A stretch of 64,000 bases of DNA from Acidimicrobiales bacterium (lineage in GTDB: Bacteria; Actinomycetota; Acidimicrobiia; Acidimicrobiales; Acidimicrobilacustridaceae). The notes under the pieces are model-generated. The model was given only the letters and a program-made list of their open reading frames with translations, searched no databases and was not told the origin of the DNA. Below are positions 16,598-25,640 of this stretch, piece after piece. The translations under genes were made by a program, and so were the position numbers. Where the stretch lies: positions 1 to 64,000 of the forward strand of contig JALOLF010000003.1 of assembly GCA_025456085.1 (NCBI GenBank), written 5' to 3'. How positions within the stretch are numbered: the first letter of the stretch is position 1; each line of letters begins with the position of its first letter.

Positions 16598-17263
16598 GTG
16601 GCGAAGGCGAAGCAGGAGGACGCGCCCGGTCGTCGCGAGCTGCGGCGGCAACAACAGCAGGACCTGAGCCGCCAACAGCTCCTCGACGCCGCGGAGGAGG
16701 TGTTCAGCCTCAAGGGCTACCACGACGCCACGCTGAAGGAGATCGCGGACGTGGCCGAGTTCTCGGTGGGCTCGGTGTACTCGTTCTTCGAGAACAAGGA
16801 CGACCTGTTCTTCTCGGTGTTCCTGCGGCGAGGCGACCAGCTCCTGCCGGCCATGCGCGACGTGCTCGAGGGGGAGGGCGCGCCCCTCGAGCAGCTCCAT
16901 GCGCTCATCGACCTCCAGATCGGCTTCTTCCGTCAGCACGCGCTCTTCGCCCGGTTGTTCCTGCGCACCTCCAGCACCGTGTCGTTGTCGACCGAGCGGC
17001 CGGTCGACCAGGTGATGCGCACCCGCTTCACCGAGGCCATGGACCTGGAGGCGGACCTGTTCGCCCGGGGGCAGGCCGCGGGTCAGTTCCGTGATGGCGC
17101 GCCCCACGTGCTGTCGCTGCTGTTCTCGAACCTGATCTCGGCCTATCAGGCCACCGATCCCGAGATCATGGGCAGCGACGTCGACGGCGAACCCCTGCCG
17201 CTCGCCGCGCTCCACGACCTCGTCGAGGCGGCGTTCGTGGCCCCGGGCGTCCGGCGGCGCTGA
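16598..17263 (+). CDS. TetR-family transcriptional regulator
   Basis: The 221-residue regulator has a charged Gln-rich leader and then a TetR helix-turn-helix (about 26-72) with LLDAAEEVFSLKGYHDATLK, the recognition helix in FSVGSVYSFFENKDDLFF, and a helical ligand domain. The GTG start at 16598 follows AAGGAGG. It lies between a divergent crotonase and the nine-gene acyl-CoA operon beginning 63 bases after its stop; both flanking promoters carry the paired TGAACC-type element. It is therefore the best candidate for the protein that binds this element, with an acyl-CoA as the likely inducer. That assignment is inference from position. Confidence 0.92.
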   Translation: MAKAKQEDAPGRRELRRQQQQDLSRQQLLDAAEEVFSLKGYHDATLKEIADVAEFSVGSVYSFFENKDDLFFSVFLRRGDQLLPAMRDVLEGEGAPLEQLHALIDLQIGFFRQHALFARLFLRTSSTVSLSTERPVDQVMRTRFTEAMDLEADLFARGQAAGQFRDGAPHVLSLLFSNLISAYQATDPEIMGSDVDGEPLPLAALHDLVEAAFVAPGVRRR

Positions 17264-17267
17264 GCGC

Positions 17268-17317
17268 TGAACCGAGGATCGGGCAGATTGAACGACGATT
17301 CAGAAACGCGCGATACT
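17268..17317 (+). promoter_or_regulatory. Operon promoter with paired TGAACC-type operator
   Basis: TGAACCGAGGATCG (17268-17281, 10 of 12) and TGAACGACGATTCA (17289-17302, 10 of 12) are 21 bases apart. A plausible promoter, TTGAAC (17288-17293), 18 bases, GATACT (17312-17317), overlaps the second site and ends nine bases before the ATG at 17327, so the mRNA may be nearly leaderless and a bound repressor would cover the -35. Confidence 0.55.
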
Positions 17318-17326
17318 GCCCGGACC

Positions 17327-18595
17327 ATGGCACGAGCACCCGGGGACTCGCGACCGACCGGCGTCATCACCGACGAGGGGATCGCCCGCCTGCGGGCCCG
17401 CATCGGGGTGCCGGAACCGCACCCGATGCCGCCGCACTACCGGCGGCCCGACGAGGACGCCCTCCGCCACGTGGCCGAGGCCTTCGGCGACGACAACCCC
17501 CTGTGGTGCGATCCCGGCTACGCCGCCGGTACCCGATGGCGCGGGGTCATCGCGTCGCCGGTGATGGTGGGTGGCGACACGCTCATCGGCGAGGACGAGG
17601 TCACCGAGGTCGCCGAGGACCGACGCGACCTCATGAAGGGCGACCCGCTGCGGGGCGTGCACGCCTTCTACTCCGCCAGCGCCCGCGAGTGGTGGGCGCC
17701 GCTGCGGCCGGGCCGACGGGTGCTGCGCCGCAACGCCCTGGTGGGGGTGCTCGACAAGCCGAGTGAGTTCGCCGAGCGGGCGGTGCACGAGTGGACGGCC
17801 CAGGTGTTCCAGGAGGCGGACGGTCCGCTGCTCGCCGGTCAGTACCGCCTCATGATCCGCACCCAGCGCGAGAAGGCCCGGGAGCGCAAGAAGTACGCGG
17901 AGGTCGGTCCCGAGCCCTACACCGACGACCAGATCGCCGAGATCGAGGCCCAGTACGCCGCCGAGGGACCCCGCGGCGCCGAGCCCCGCTTCTTCGAGGA
18001 CGTGGCCGAGGGCGACGAGGTCGGGCCCCTCGTGAAGGGGCCCCTCACCGTCACCGACATGATCTGCTGGCACGTGGGCATGGGCATGGGCCTGTACGGG
18101 GTGAAGGCCCTGCGCCTGGCGGCGCGCAACCGCAGCCGCGTCCCCCGGTTCTTCCACCGCGACGACCTCAACGTGCCCGACGTGATGCAGCGCGTCCACT
18201 GGGACCCCGAGTTCGCCCGCCGCTCCGGCAACCCCACCACGTTCGACTACGGGCGCATGCGCGAGACCTGGCTCGTGCACCTGTGCACCGACTGGATGGG
18301 CGACGACGCCTGGCTGTGGAAGCTGGACTGCGAGTTCCGCAGGTTCAACTACGTCGGCGACACCCAGTGGCTGCGGGGCACCATCACCCGCAAGTTCCTG
18401 GCCGAGGGCGACCGGCCTGCGGTGGAGGTGGACCTGGTGGCCGAGAACCAGCGGGGCGAGGTGACCACGCCGGGCCACGCCACCATCCTGCTGCCCAGCC
18501 GCACGCACGGCGAGGTACGCCTGCCCGAGCCCCCCGGCGGCGCCACCGACCTGCAGGGCGCCCTGGAAGCCATCTCCGAGCGGTTCGAACGTTGA
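17327..18595 (+). CDS. FAS1-like/MaoC-type double hot-dog dehydratase
   Basis: The 422-residue protein looks like a two-domain hot-dog dehydratase. Residues about 30-190 resemble the FAS1-like/MaoC N-terminal dehydratase domain (AFGDDNPLWCD, GVIASPVMVGG), and about 220-400 resemble a MaoC-type domain (FFEDVAEGDEVGPLVKGPLTVTDM). The first gene of the operon, it probably hydrates an enoyl-CoA or dehydrates a 3-hydroxyacyl-CoA. An in-frame TTG at 17288 would lie inside the operator, so I use the ATG at 17327. Its TGA overlaps the TTG start of the next gene (TTGA). Confidence 0.82.
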   Translation: MARAPGDSRPTGVITDEGIARLRARIGVPEPHPMPPHYRRPDEDALRHVAEAFGDDNPLWCDPGYAAGTRWRGVIASPVMVGGDTLIGEDEVTEVAEDRRDLMKGDPLRGVHAFYSASAREWWAPLRPGRRVLRRNALVGVLDKPSEFAERAVHEWTAQVFQEADGPLLAGQYRLMIRTQREKARERKKYAEVGPEPYTDDQIAEIEAQYAAEGPRGAEPRFFEDVAEGDEVGPLVKGPLTVTDMICWHVGMGMGLYGVKALRLAARNRSRVPRFFHRDDLNVPDVMQRVHWDPEFARRSGNPTTFDYGRMRETWLVHLCTDWMGDDAWLWKLDCEFRRFNYVGDTQWLRGTITRKFLAEGDRPAVEVDLVAENQRGEVTTPGHATILLPSRTHGEVRLPEPPGGATDLQGALEAISERFER

Positions 18596-19440
18596 GCGAC
18601 GCAGCAGGATCAGACGCCGGCTACACGCCCGTCGACGGACTCGACGTGCGCCTCGACGGCGCCGTGCTCCGCCTGACGCTCGACCGGCCCGACAAGCGCA
18701 ACGCCGTCGACGACGTGATGATGGCAGGGCTCATCGACGCCATCGACCGGGCCGGCCGCGACGAGCAGGTCCGGGCCATCGTGGTGCGCGGCGCCGGGAA
18801 GCACTTCTGCGGTGGCGCCGACATCGTGGCCCGCAACGCCCCGGCGGCCGAGGGCGACGCCAAGCCGGCCCGCCCCCGGGTGGGCAGCATCCAGCGCCGG
18901 GTCCCGTCGCTGGCCCACCGCCTGATCCCGCTGGTGCTGAGCGTGCAGACGCCGGTGGTGTGCGCCGTGCAGGGCTGGGCGGCGGGCATCGGCTTCCAGC
19001 TCGCCCTGGCCGCCGACGTCTGCGTCGCCGCCGACGACGCCCGCTTCTGGGAGCCCTTCGTCGAGCGCGGCTTCACGCCCGACAGCGGCGCCACCTGGCT
19101 CCTGCCCCGGCTCGTCGGAACGGTGCGGGCCCGGGAGCTGCTGCTGCTGGGGCGTGCGCTCACCGGCGCCGAAGCCCGGGACTGGGGACTCGTGCACGAC
19201 GCCGTACCGGCCGACCGGGTCGACGCCGAGGTCGATGCACTGCTCCAACGGCTCGCTGCCGGTCCGACGGTCGCCCTCGGCCTCACCAAGTGGCTGCTGC
19301 ACGCCTCGGCCTCGGCCACGCTCGACGAGCAGCTCCGCAACGAGGCCTTCGGGCTGGAGCTGTCCTCGCGCAGCGACGACTTCCGGGAGGGGCTGCGGGC
19401 CTTCCGCGACAAGCGTCCGCCACGATTCGAAGGCCGATGA
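18592..19440 (+). CDS. Enoyl-CoA hydratase/isomerase family protein
   Basis: This 282-residue crotonase starts with TTG at 18592, overlapping the preceding stop by four bases. Oxyanion motifs are HFCGGADIVAR and GWAAGIGFQLALAADV; the helix region reads FWEPFVERGFTPDSGATWLLPRLVG. The TPDSG version, with an Asp, is common in isomerase-type and phenylacetate-type crotonases, and the first catalytic Glu is replaced by Phe. It probably acts on an unsaturated acyl-CoA made by the adjacent dehydrogenase. Its stop overlaps the ATG of the acyl-CoA dehydrogenase. Confidence 0.88.
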   Translation: MSDAAGSDAGYTPVDGLDVRLDGAVLRLTLDRPDKRNAVDDVMMAGLIDAIDRAGRDEQVRAIVVRGAGKHFCGGADIVARNAPAAEGDAKPARPRVGSIQRRVPSLAHRLIPLVLSVQTPVVCAVQGWAAGIGFQLALAADVCVAADDARFWEPFVERGFTPDSGATWLLPRLVGTVRARELLLLGRALTGAEARDWGLVHDAVPADRVDAEVDALLQRLAAGPTVALGLTKWLLHASASATLDEQLRNEAFGLELSSRSDDFREGLRAFRDKRPPRFEGR

Positions 19441-20780
19441 GCGTGTCCCCGCCGACCGATCCCCTCCTGGTGCCCACCACCGACACGGCGGGCTACGTCG
19501 ACATCGACGACGACACCCCGGCCGACGAGGCCGCCGAGCGGACCCGCGCCTGGGTGCTCGAGCACGTGCCCGCCGCCTGGCGCGACGCCGCCCCGGGCGG
19601 TGCGGCCGCCATCCGGGCCGTGCGCAGCCGGGCCGACTACGAGGCCTGGTACCCCGTGTTCGGGGCCTCCGGGCTGGTGGCGCCGACCTGGCCGCGCCCC
19701 TACGGCGGCCTCGGCGTGTCGGGCTCGGTGGCACGGGCCATCGAGGCCGAGCTGCGTCCCTACAACCTGGGCCGGCTCAACCCGCTCGGCCTGAACCTGG
19801 CCGCCCCGGCGCTGTTCGCCCACGGCACCGAGGAGCAGCGGTTGCGGTTCCTGCCCCGCATCGTGCGGGCCGAGGAGCTGTGGTGCCAGCTCTTCAGCGA
19901 GCCCGGCGCCGGCTCCGACCTGGCGTCGCTCGCCACCCGGGCCGAACGCGACGGCGACGAGTGGGTCGTGACCGGCCAGAAGGTGTGGACGACCTGGGCG
20001 CACCTGTCGCACTTCGGCGTGCTGCTGGCCCGCACCACCCCCGACGAGCCCAAGCGCAGGGGCATCACCTACTTCCTGGTCGACCTGCACCAGCCCGGCG
20101 TCGAGGTGCGCCCGCTGCGCCACATCACCGGCGACATCGACTTCAACGAGGTGTTCCTCGACGCCACCCGGGTGCCCGACGCCTACCGGGTGGGCGAGGT
20201 GGGCCAGGGGTGGAAGGTCGCCAACGCCACCCTGTCGGGCGAGCGCCAGATGGTGTCGGGCTCGGGCTCGGGCGGCGTGGACCGCATCGGTGGGTCCGGC
20301 GCGACGCGGCTCGTGACGGCGGCCCGTGATCGCTCCGTCCGGGGACTGCCCGGCGGCTGGGACGATCCGGTCGTGCGCCAGCAGATCGTGCGCCTCTACA
20401 GCGAGGAGCGCATCCGGGGCTGGACCAACGACCGCATCCGCGCCGGGCTCAAGGCGGGCCGGGCGCCCGGCCCCGAGAGCTCGGTGGGCAAGGTCCACCA
20501 GGGTGGCCTCAACCAGCGCATCCAGCTCCTGGCCACCGACCTGCTCGGCCCCGATGCCATGGCGTGGGAAGCGGGCCCGCTCGAGGCGCCCACTGCGGTC
20601 GACGCCTACTGCGAGTCGCTGCCCTACGTGATCGAGGGCATGCTGCGCAGCCGGGCCAACACCATCGAGGGCGGCACCACCGAGGTGAACAGGAACATCA
20701 TCGGCGAGCGGGTGCTGGGGCTTCCCCGGGAGCCCGATCCCTGGCAGGACGCACCGTGGCGTGACGTCCCCCGGAGCTGA
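19437..20780 (+). CDS. Acyl-CoA dehydrogenase (FadE-type)
   Basis: The 447-residue flavoprotein carries the acyl-CoA dehydrogenase hallmarks: LFSEPGAGSDLASL with the FAD/substrate contacts, VTGQKVWTTWAH, then RHITGDIDFNEVFLDATRVP and the C-terminal IEGGTTEVNRNIIGERVLGLPRE. It introduces the alpha-beta double bond in an acyl-CoA and passes electrons to an electron-transfer flavoprotein encoded elsewhere. It is somewhat longer than typical straight-chain dehydrogenases (about 380), like the actinobacterial FadEs that act on steroid side chains or bulky substrates. It overlaps the upstream crotonase by four bases; the next gene begins six bases after its stop. Confidence 0.93.
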   Translation: MSVSPPTDPLLVPTTDTAGYVDIDDDTPADEAAERTRAWVLEHVPAAWRDAAPGGAAAIRAVRSRADYEAWYPVFGASGLVAPTWPRPYGGLGVSGSVARAIEAELRPYNLGRLNPLGLNLAAPALFAHGTEEQRLRFLPRIVRAEELWCQLFSEPGAGSDLASLATRAERDGDEWVVTGQKVWTTWAHLSHFGVLLARTTPDEPKRRGITYFLVDLHQPGVEVRPLRHITGDIDFNEVFLDATRVPDAYRVGEVGQGWKVANATLSGERQMVSGSGSGGVDRIGGSGATRLVTAARDRSVRGLPGGWDDPVVRQQIVRLYSEERIRGWTNDRIRAGLKAGRAPGPESSVGKVHQGGLNQRIQLLATDLLGPDAMAWEAGPLEAPTAVDAYCESLPYVIEGMLRSRANTIEGGTTEVNRNIIGERVLGLPREPDPWQDAPWRDVPRS

Positions 20781-20786
20781 ACCGCG

Positions 20787-21620
20787 GTGGCCTACCAGAC
20801 CCTCGTCGTGGAGCGTCGCGGCCCCGTGGGCTGGCTGGTGTTCGACCGACCCGACGCCGCCAACGCCATGGACGCCGTCATGCTGGGCGAGCTCGAACAG
20901 GCGTGGCGTGAGCTCGACGTGGATCCCGAGGTCCGGGTCATCGTCAACACCGGCGCCGGACGGGCCTTCCAGACCGGCCTCGACCTGGTGCAGCTGAGCC
21001 GGGACCGAGCGGCGCTGAAGGAGCAGTCCCGGCGCACCCGCGACGCCGCCCTGCGTCTCACCGCCTGGCACAACCAGGTGTGGAAGCCGGTCATCGCCGC
21101 CGTCAACGGGGTGTGCGCCGGCGGCGGGCTGCACTTCGTGGCCGACGCCGACATCGTCCTGGCGTCGAGCGACGCCACCTTCGTCGACCCCCACGTCTCG
21201 GTGGGTCAGGTCAGCGCCTACGAGACCATCGCCCTGGTGCGCACCTCGCCCATGGAGGCCATCACCCGCCTGGCGCTGCTGGGGCGCCACGAGCGCATCG
21301 ACGCCCACCGTGCCCACCAGCTCGGCATCCTGAGCCAGGTCGTCGACCCGCCCGAGCGGCTCCGGGACGCGGCCCAGGCCCTGGCCGAGACCATCGCCCG
21401 CAACTCGCCCGCCGCCATGGCCGCCACGAAGCGGGCCCTGTGGGGGGCGCTCGAGCAGGGCCTCACCGACGCCTGCATCGCGGGCACGCGCGAGCTGGTG
21501 GGCATGTGGGGTCATCCCGACCAGACCGAGGGGCCGCTCGCCTTCGCCGAGAAGCGCGAGCCCCGGTGGCAGCCCCTCACCCCGCGCCCTGCCGCCGACA
21601 CCCCGGGAGCCGAGTCATGA
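20787..21620 (+). CDS. Enoyl-CoA hydratase family protein, first of a tandem pair
   Basis: The 277-residue crotonase starts at GTG 20787. The oxyanion segments are AFQTGLDLVQ and NGVCAGGGLHFVADAD. Both canonical glutamate positions carry His instead (GLHFV and DPHVSVGQV), so the chemistry is likely not simple hydration. It shares long identical blocks with the next gene (ETLVVERRGPVGWL-like start, GAGRAFQTG, NSPAAMAATKRALWGALE, ELVGMWGHPDQTEGP), showing a tandem duplication. It overlaps the next start by four bases (ATGA). Confidence 0.88.
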   Translation: MAYQTLVVERRGPVGWLVFDRPDAANAMDAVMLGELEQAWRELDVDPEVRVIVNTGAGRAFQTGLDLVQLSRDRAALKEQSRRTRDAALRLTAWHNQVWKPVIAAVNGVCAGGGLHFVADADIVLASSDATFVDPHVSVGQVSAYETIALVRTSPMEAITRLALLGRHERIDAHRAHQLGILSQVVDPPERLRDAAQALAETIARNSPAAMAATKRALWGALEQGLTDACIAGTRELVGMWGHPDQTEGPLAFAEKREPRWQPLTPRPAADTPGAES

Positions 21621-22456
21621 GCTTCGCCTATGCCACCTACGAGACCCTCGTCGTGGAGCGCCGCGGCCCGGTGGGCTGGTTGATCTTCAACCGACCGGAC
21701 CAGCTCAACGCCATGAACAACGCCATGCGCGACGAGTTGGCCGTGGCCTGGAAGGAGCTCGACGCCGACCCGGACGTGCGGGTGATCGTGCACACCGGCG
21801 CCGGACGGGCCTTCCAGACCGGGGTGGACGTCACCGAGATCGCCACCGACGGTCTGGGCATGGAGCGCTACCGGGCGTCCATGGAGGACTTCGACCTGCA
21901 CTTCACCGCCTGGCACCAGCAGGTGTGGAAACCGGTCATCACCGCGGTCAACGGGATCTGCGCCGGCGGCGCCTTCCACTGGGTGGCCGACGCCGACATC
22001 GTCATCGCCGCCTCCGACGCCCAGTTCTTCGATCCCCACGTGTCCATCGGCCAGGTGGTCGCCATCGAGGCCATCGGACTGCTGCGCAAGATGCCGGCCG
22101 AGGCCGTCATGCGCATGGCCTTCGTGGGGCGTCACGAGCGCATGAGCGCCCAGCGGGCCTACGAGCTGGGCATGATCTCCCAGGTGGTCGACCCGCCCGA
22201 GCAGCTCCAGGACGCGGCGCAGGAGCTGGCCGAGAAGATCGCCAAGAACTCGCCGGCGGCCATGGCGGCCACCAAGCGGGCCTTGTGGGGCGCGCTGGAG
22301 CTGGGCCTCACCGACGCCTGCCGGGCCGGCGCCCGGGAGCTGGTGGGCATGTGGGGCCACCCCGACCAGACCGAGGGGCCGGCGGCCTTCGCCGACAAGC
22401 GCGACGCGAGGTGGGTCGTCGACGCGCCGGGCGAGTCGGGGAGCGCCCCGTCGTGA
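21617..22456 (+). CDS. Enoyl-CoA hydratase family protein, second of a tandem pair
   Basis: The 279-residue paralogue of the preceding protein keeps the same substitutions of the catalytic Glu positions by His (AFHWVADAD and DPHVSIGQV). It differs mainly in residues about 75-95 (a MERYRASMEDFDLHF stretch) and in the C-terminal tail. Two closely related copies side by side suggest two substrates or a hetero-oligomer. Translation is coupled to both neighbours: ATGA with the upstream stop and GTGA with the ligase downstream. Confidence 0.88.
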   Translation: MSFAYATYETLVVERRGPVGWLIFNRPDQLNAMNNAMRDELAVAWKELDADPDVRVIVHTGAGRAFQTGVDVTEIATDGLGMERYRASMEDFDLHFTAWHQQVWKPVITAVNGICAGGAFHWVADADIVIAASDAQFFDPHVSIGQVVAIEAIGLLRKMPAEAVMRMAFVGRHERMSAQRAYELGMISQVVDPPEQLQDAAQELAEKIAKNSPAAMAATKRALWGALELGLTDACRAGARELVGMWGHPDQTEGPAAFADKRDARWVVDAPGESGSAPS

Positions 22457-23976
22457 GGCTCGACGAGCTGCTCGCCGGGCTGGGGGACGAACCGGACCGG
22501 GTCGTGGTCCACGCCGGCGACCGGGAGTGGACCCTGGGGGACCTGGACGCCCATGCCGACGCCCTGGCCGCCGTGTTGCACCAGGGCGGGCTGCGGCCGG
22601 GCGACCCCGTGGCGGTCCTGCTGCCCAACGGCGGGGACCTGATCGCTGCCCTGTTCGGCGTGTGGCGGGCCGGTGGCGTGTACGTGCCGGTGAACCCGCG
22701 GCTGACCAGGACCGAGATCGAGCGGGTCGCCGAGCGCCTGCGGCCCGCGATGGGCGTCACCGTGGCGGCCGACGCCGATCGGGTGCCGGAGGCGGCGGGC
22801 GTCGTGGTGCTCGACGCCGACGCCTGGCGCCTCGAGCGCGACGCGGACCCCGACGCCGGCCGCCTCGGCACCGACGTCGCGCTCGTGCAGTTCACGTCGG
22901 GCACGACCGGGCCGCCCGAGCCCGTGCCGCTGGTGCACGACAACGTGGTGGCGCTCATGGACGGCGTGATCACCAAGCTCGGCGCGTCGTCCCGTGCGCC
23001 CGACAAGGCCCCCATGCCGAACCTCATCCCGGTGTCGCTGTCGCTGTGGGCGGGCATCTACAATGTGCTGTTCGCCTTCCGGGTCGGCGCCGCCGTCGTG
23101 GTCATGGAGCGCTTCGAGCCCCGCGCCTTCGTCGAGCTCGTGCGCCGCTTCGCCATCCGCTCCACGGTCCTGCCCCCGGCCGCCATGAGCATGCTGGCCG
23201 ACGACGAGGGCGTCGAGGACCTGGCGCCGCTGCGCTACGTGCGCAGCATCACCGCACCGTTGTCGCCCACCGAGGCGCGCCGCTTCGTGGGCCGCTTCGG
23301 CGTATCGCTGCTCAACAGCTACGGCCAGACCGAGCTCGGCGGCGAGATCGTGGGGTGGAACGCAGCGGACTCCCGCGCCTTCGGCTCGGCCAAGCTGGGC
23401 TCGGTGGGGCGGCCCCACGACGGCGTGCGCATCCGCATCCTCGACGGCGCGGGCGCCGAGGTGCCCGCCGGCGAGGCCGGCGAGATCTGCGTGCGCACCC
23501 GGACCCTCGACGACGCCGGGCCGAGCCCGGAGCTGGCCGGACGCCTCACCGCGGACGGCTGGTTCCGCACCGGGGATCTGGGCTGGGTGGACGCCGAGGG
23601 CTTCGTGTGGATCGAGGGGCGCGTGTCGGACATGATCAACCGAGGGGGGCTGAAGGTGGCGCCCGGGGAGGTCGAGGAAGTCGTGCGGACCGTGCCCGGC
23701 GTGGTGGACGTCGCCGTCGTGGGGGTGCCCGACGCCCGCCTGGGCGAGGTGCCGTGGGCCTTCGTGGTGCTGGGCGGAGGGGACGAGGGAGGCGCCCCGC
23801 CCTCGCTCGACGGGGTTGCCGGCGCCATCGACGAGCGCTGTCGGCGTGACCTGGCGCCGTACAAGGTGCCGGCCCGCGTGGTCGCCGTCGAGGCCCTGCC
23901 CCGCAACGAGATCGGCAAGATCCTGCGCAGGGACCTGGTCGCCCGGGGTGTCGCGACGCACGAGGCGCCCCGGTGA
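22453..23976 (+). CDS. AMP-dependent acyl-CoA ligase-like protein with altered P-loop
   Basis: The 507-residue ANL-superfamily protein has the adenylation core: the P-loop region FTSGTTGPPEPVPL (147-160), LNSYGQTELGGEIVGW, GWFRTGDLGWVDAEG, the hinge and GGLKVAPGEVEEV, and a C-terminal RNEIGKILRRDL with the catalytic Lys. The P-loop normally ends in PKG; here it reads PPEPVP, so the Lys and Gly are lost. Activity may be reduced or the substrate unusual. It activates a carboxylate to an acyl-CoA if functional. It is followed by a second ligase overlapping it by four bases (GTGA). Confidence 0.88.
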   Translation: MRLDELLAGLGDEPDRVVVHAGDREWTLGDLDAHADALAAVLHQGGLRPGDPVAVLLPNGGDLIAALFGVWRAGGVYVPVNPRLTRTEIERVAERLRPAMGVTVAADADRVPEAAGVVVLDADAWRLERDADPDAGRLGTDVALVQFTSGTTGPPEPVPLVHDNVVALMDGVITKLGASSRAPDKAPMPNLIPVSLSLWAGIYNVLFAFRVGAAVVVMERFEPRAFVELVRRFAIRSTVLPPAAMSMLADDEGVEDLAPLRYVRSITAPLSPTEARRFVGRFGVSLLNSYGQTELGGEIVGWNAADSRAFGSAKLGSVGRPHDGVRIRILDGAGAEVPAGEAGEICVRTRTLDDAGPSPELAGRLTADGWFRTGDLGWVDAEGFVWIEGRVSDMINRGGLKVAPGEVEEVVRTVPGVVDVAVVGVPDARLGEVPWAFVVLGGGDEGGAPPSLDGVAGAIDERCRRDLAPYKVPARVVAVEALPRNEIGKILRRDLVARGVATHEAPR

Positions 23977-25640
23977 GCGACGACTTCACCACGCACCACA
24001 GCGACGCCGTGCCCGCCACCTTCGCCTTCGCCGACGTCGTCGAAGCCGTGATCGACCGGGTCCCCCAGCGGGTGGCGCTCGTCGTCGACGACGTGCGCTG
24101 GACCTACGCGGAGCTGGAGGACCGGGCCAACCGCCTGGCGAACCACCTCGCGGCGCTCGGGGTGGGTCGCGGCGACGGCGTGGCGCTGTACCTCGACAAC
24201 CACCCGGACCACGCCGCCGCGTTGCTGGCCGGGTTCAAGCTGGCGGCGCTGCCGCTGAACGTGAACTACCGCTACGGGCCGGTCGAGCTGGCCGCGGTGC
24301 TCGCCGACAGCGCGCCGGCCGCCATCCTCTACGACCGCGCGTCGGCCGACACGGTGGCCCGGGCGGTGGCCGACCTCGAGCGCCGCCCCGCCCTGGTGGC
24401 CGTCGGCGCCGGGCTCGACGCCGCGCTGGCCGCGGCCTCGCCCGCCCGGCCGGTCGTGCCCCGCTCCGGCGACGACCCGTACCTGATCTACACCGGCGGC
24501 ACCACCGGCCACCCCAAGGGGGTGGTGTGGCGCCAGGAGGACGCCTTCTACGCCTGCCTGGGCGGCGGCGACCTGACCCGCCTGGAGGGACCGGTCGAGC
24601 GCCCCGAGCACCTGGGGAGCCGCATCGTGGGCTGGGAGTTCGCCCTGTTCCCGGTGGCGCCCCTGATGCACGCCGCGGCCCAGTGGCAGGTCCTCGGGCT
24701 GTGGATGGCGGGGGCGAAGGCCGTGCTGCACCGCGGCGCGCTGGACCCCGACGCCATCTGGCGACTGGTCGAGCGGGAGCGCGTCACCTCGCTGGTCATC
24801 GTGGGCGACGCCATCGGCGTGCCGCTCATCGAAGCCTGGGAGGCCGCCGACGGTGCCTACGACACCTCCAGCCTGTTCTCGCTCTCCTCGGGTGGGGCAC
24901 CGTTGTCGCCCGCGCTGCGCCAACGCATCGCCCGGGACTTCCCGAACCTGTTCCTGATCAACGGCTACGGCTCCTCGGAGACGGGCACCCAGGCCATCAG
25001 CCGTCAGACCGGCGCCGAGATCACCGAGCAGGGGACCGCCGGCCTGGCACCGGTGAGCGAGCACCTGCGGGTGGTCGACGACGACGGCGTCCCGGTCGAG
25101 CCGGGCTCGGAGGTGGTGGGACGGGTCGTGGCCGGCGGGCGCCTGCCCCTGCGCTACCACAACGACCCGGAGAAGACGGCGACCACGTTCCTGGCCATCG
25201 AGGGTCGGCGGTACCTGATCACCGGCGATCACGGGCGACTCCGCGCCGACGGCACCATCGAGCTGCACGGCCGGGGCTCGTCGTGCATCAACACCGGCGG
25301 CGAGAAGGTCTACGTCGAGGAGGTCGAAGGCGTGCTGCTGGGCAACCCCGCGGTGCGCGACGCCGTGGTGGTGGGCGTGCCCGACGAGCGGTGGGGCAAC
25401 GCCGTCACCGCGGTGGTGGTCCCTGCGGCGGGCCACGAGGTGGAGCTGGAGGAGCTGCGGGCCGCGGCCCGGGAGACCTTGGCCGGCTACAAGCTGCCCA
25501 AGCACCTCGTGCTGGTGGAGGAGATCCGCCGTTCCCCGGCGGGCAAGGCCGACCACCAGTGGGCCCGCGGCGTCGCCATGGCGGTGCTCGGGGAACCGGC
25601 GGACACGACAGGTACGACGACGGAGGGAGCGCAGCCATGA
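23973..25640 (+). CDS. AMP-dependent acyl-CoA ligase (FadD-type)
   Basis: The 555-residue ligase has a canonical P-loop, IYTGGTTGHPKG (172-183), INGYGSSETGTQAI, the ITGDHGRLRADGTIELHGR motif, INTGGEKVYVEEVEGVL, and the C-terminal Lys in RSPAGKADHQWA. It should convert a carboxylic acid, ATP and CoA into acyl-CoA, AMP and pyrophosphate; pattern and length are like FadD-type ligases for medium-chain or steroid-derived acids. With the preceding divergent ligase it gives the operon two activating enzymes. Its GTG start overlaps the previous stop and its stop overlaps the ATG of the SDR. Confidence 0.93.
   Translation: MSDDFTTHHSDAVPATFAFADVVEAVIDRVPQRVALVVDDVRWTYAELEDRANRLANHLAALGVGRGDGVALYLDNHPDHAAALLAGFKLAALPLNVNYRYGPVELAAVLADSAPAAILYDRASADTVARAVADLERRPALVAVGAGLDAALAAASPARPVVPRSGDDPYLIYTGGTTGHPKGVVWRQEDAFYACLGGGDLTRLEGPVERPEHLGSRIVGWEFALFPVAPLMHAAAQWQVLGLWMAGAKAVLHRGALDPDAIWRLVERERVTSLVIVGDAIGVPLIEAWEAADGAYDTSSLFSLSSGGAPLSPALRQRIARDFPNLFLINGYGSSETGTQAISRQTGAEITEQGTAGLAPVSEHLRVVDDDGVPVEPGSEVVGRVVAGGRLPLRYHNDPEKTATTFLAIEGRRYLITGDHGRLRADGTIELHGRGSSCINTGGEKVYVEEVEGVLLGNPAVRDAVVVGVPDERWGNAVTAVVVPAAGHEVELEELRAAARETLAGYKLPKHLVLVEEIRRSPAGKADHQWARGVAMAVLGEPADTTGTTTEGAQP

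Noticed and set aside
20787-22456. Assembly duplication of one crotonase gene.
   Set aside because: The two copies differ at many positions throughout, with different C-terminal tails, so they are real paralogues.
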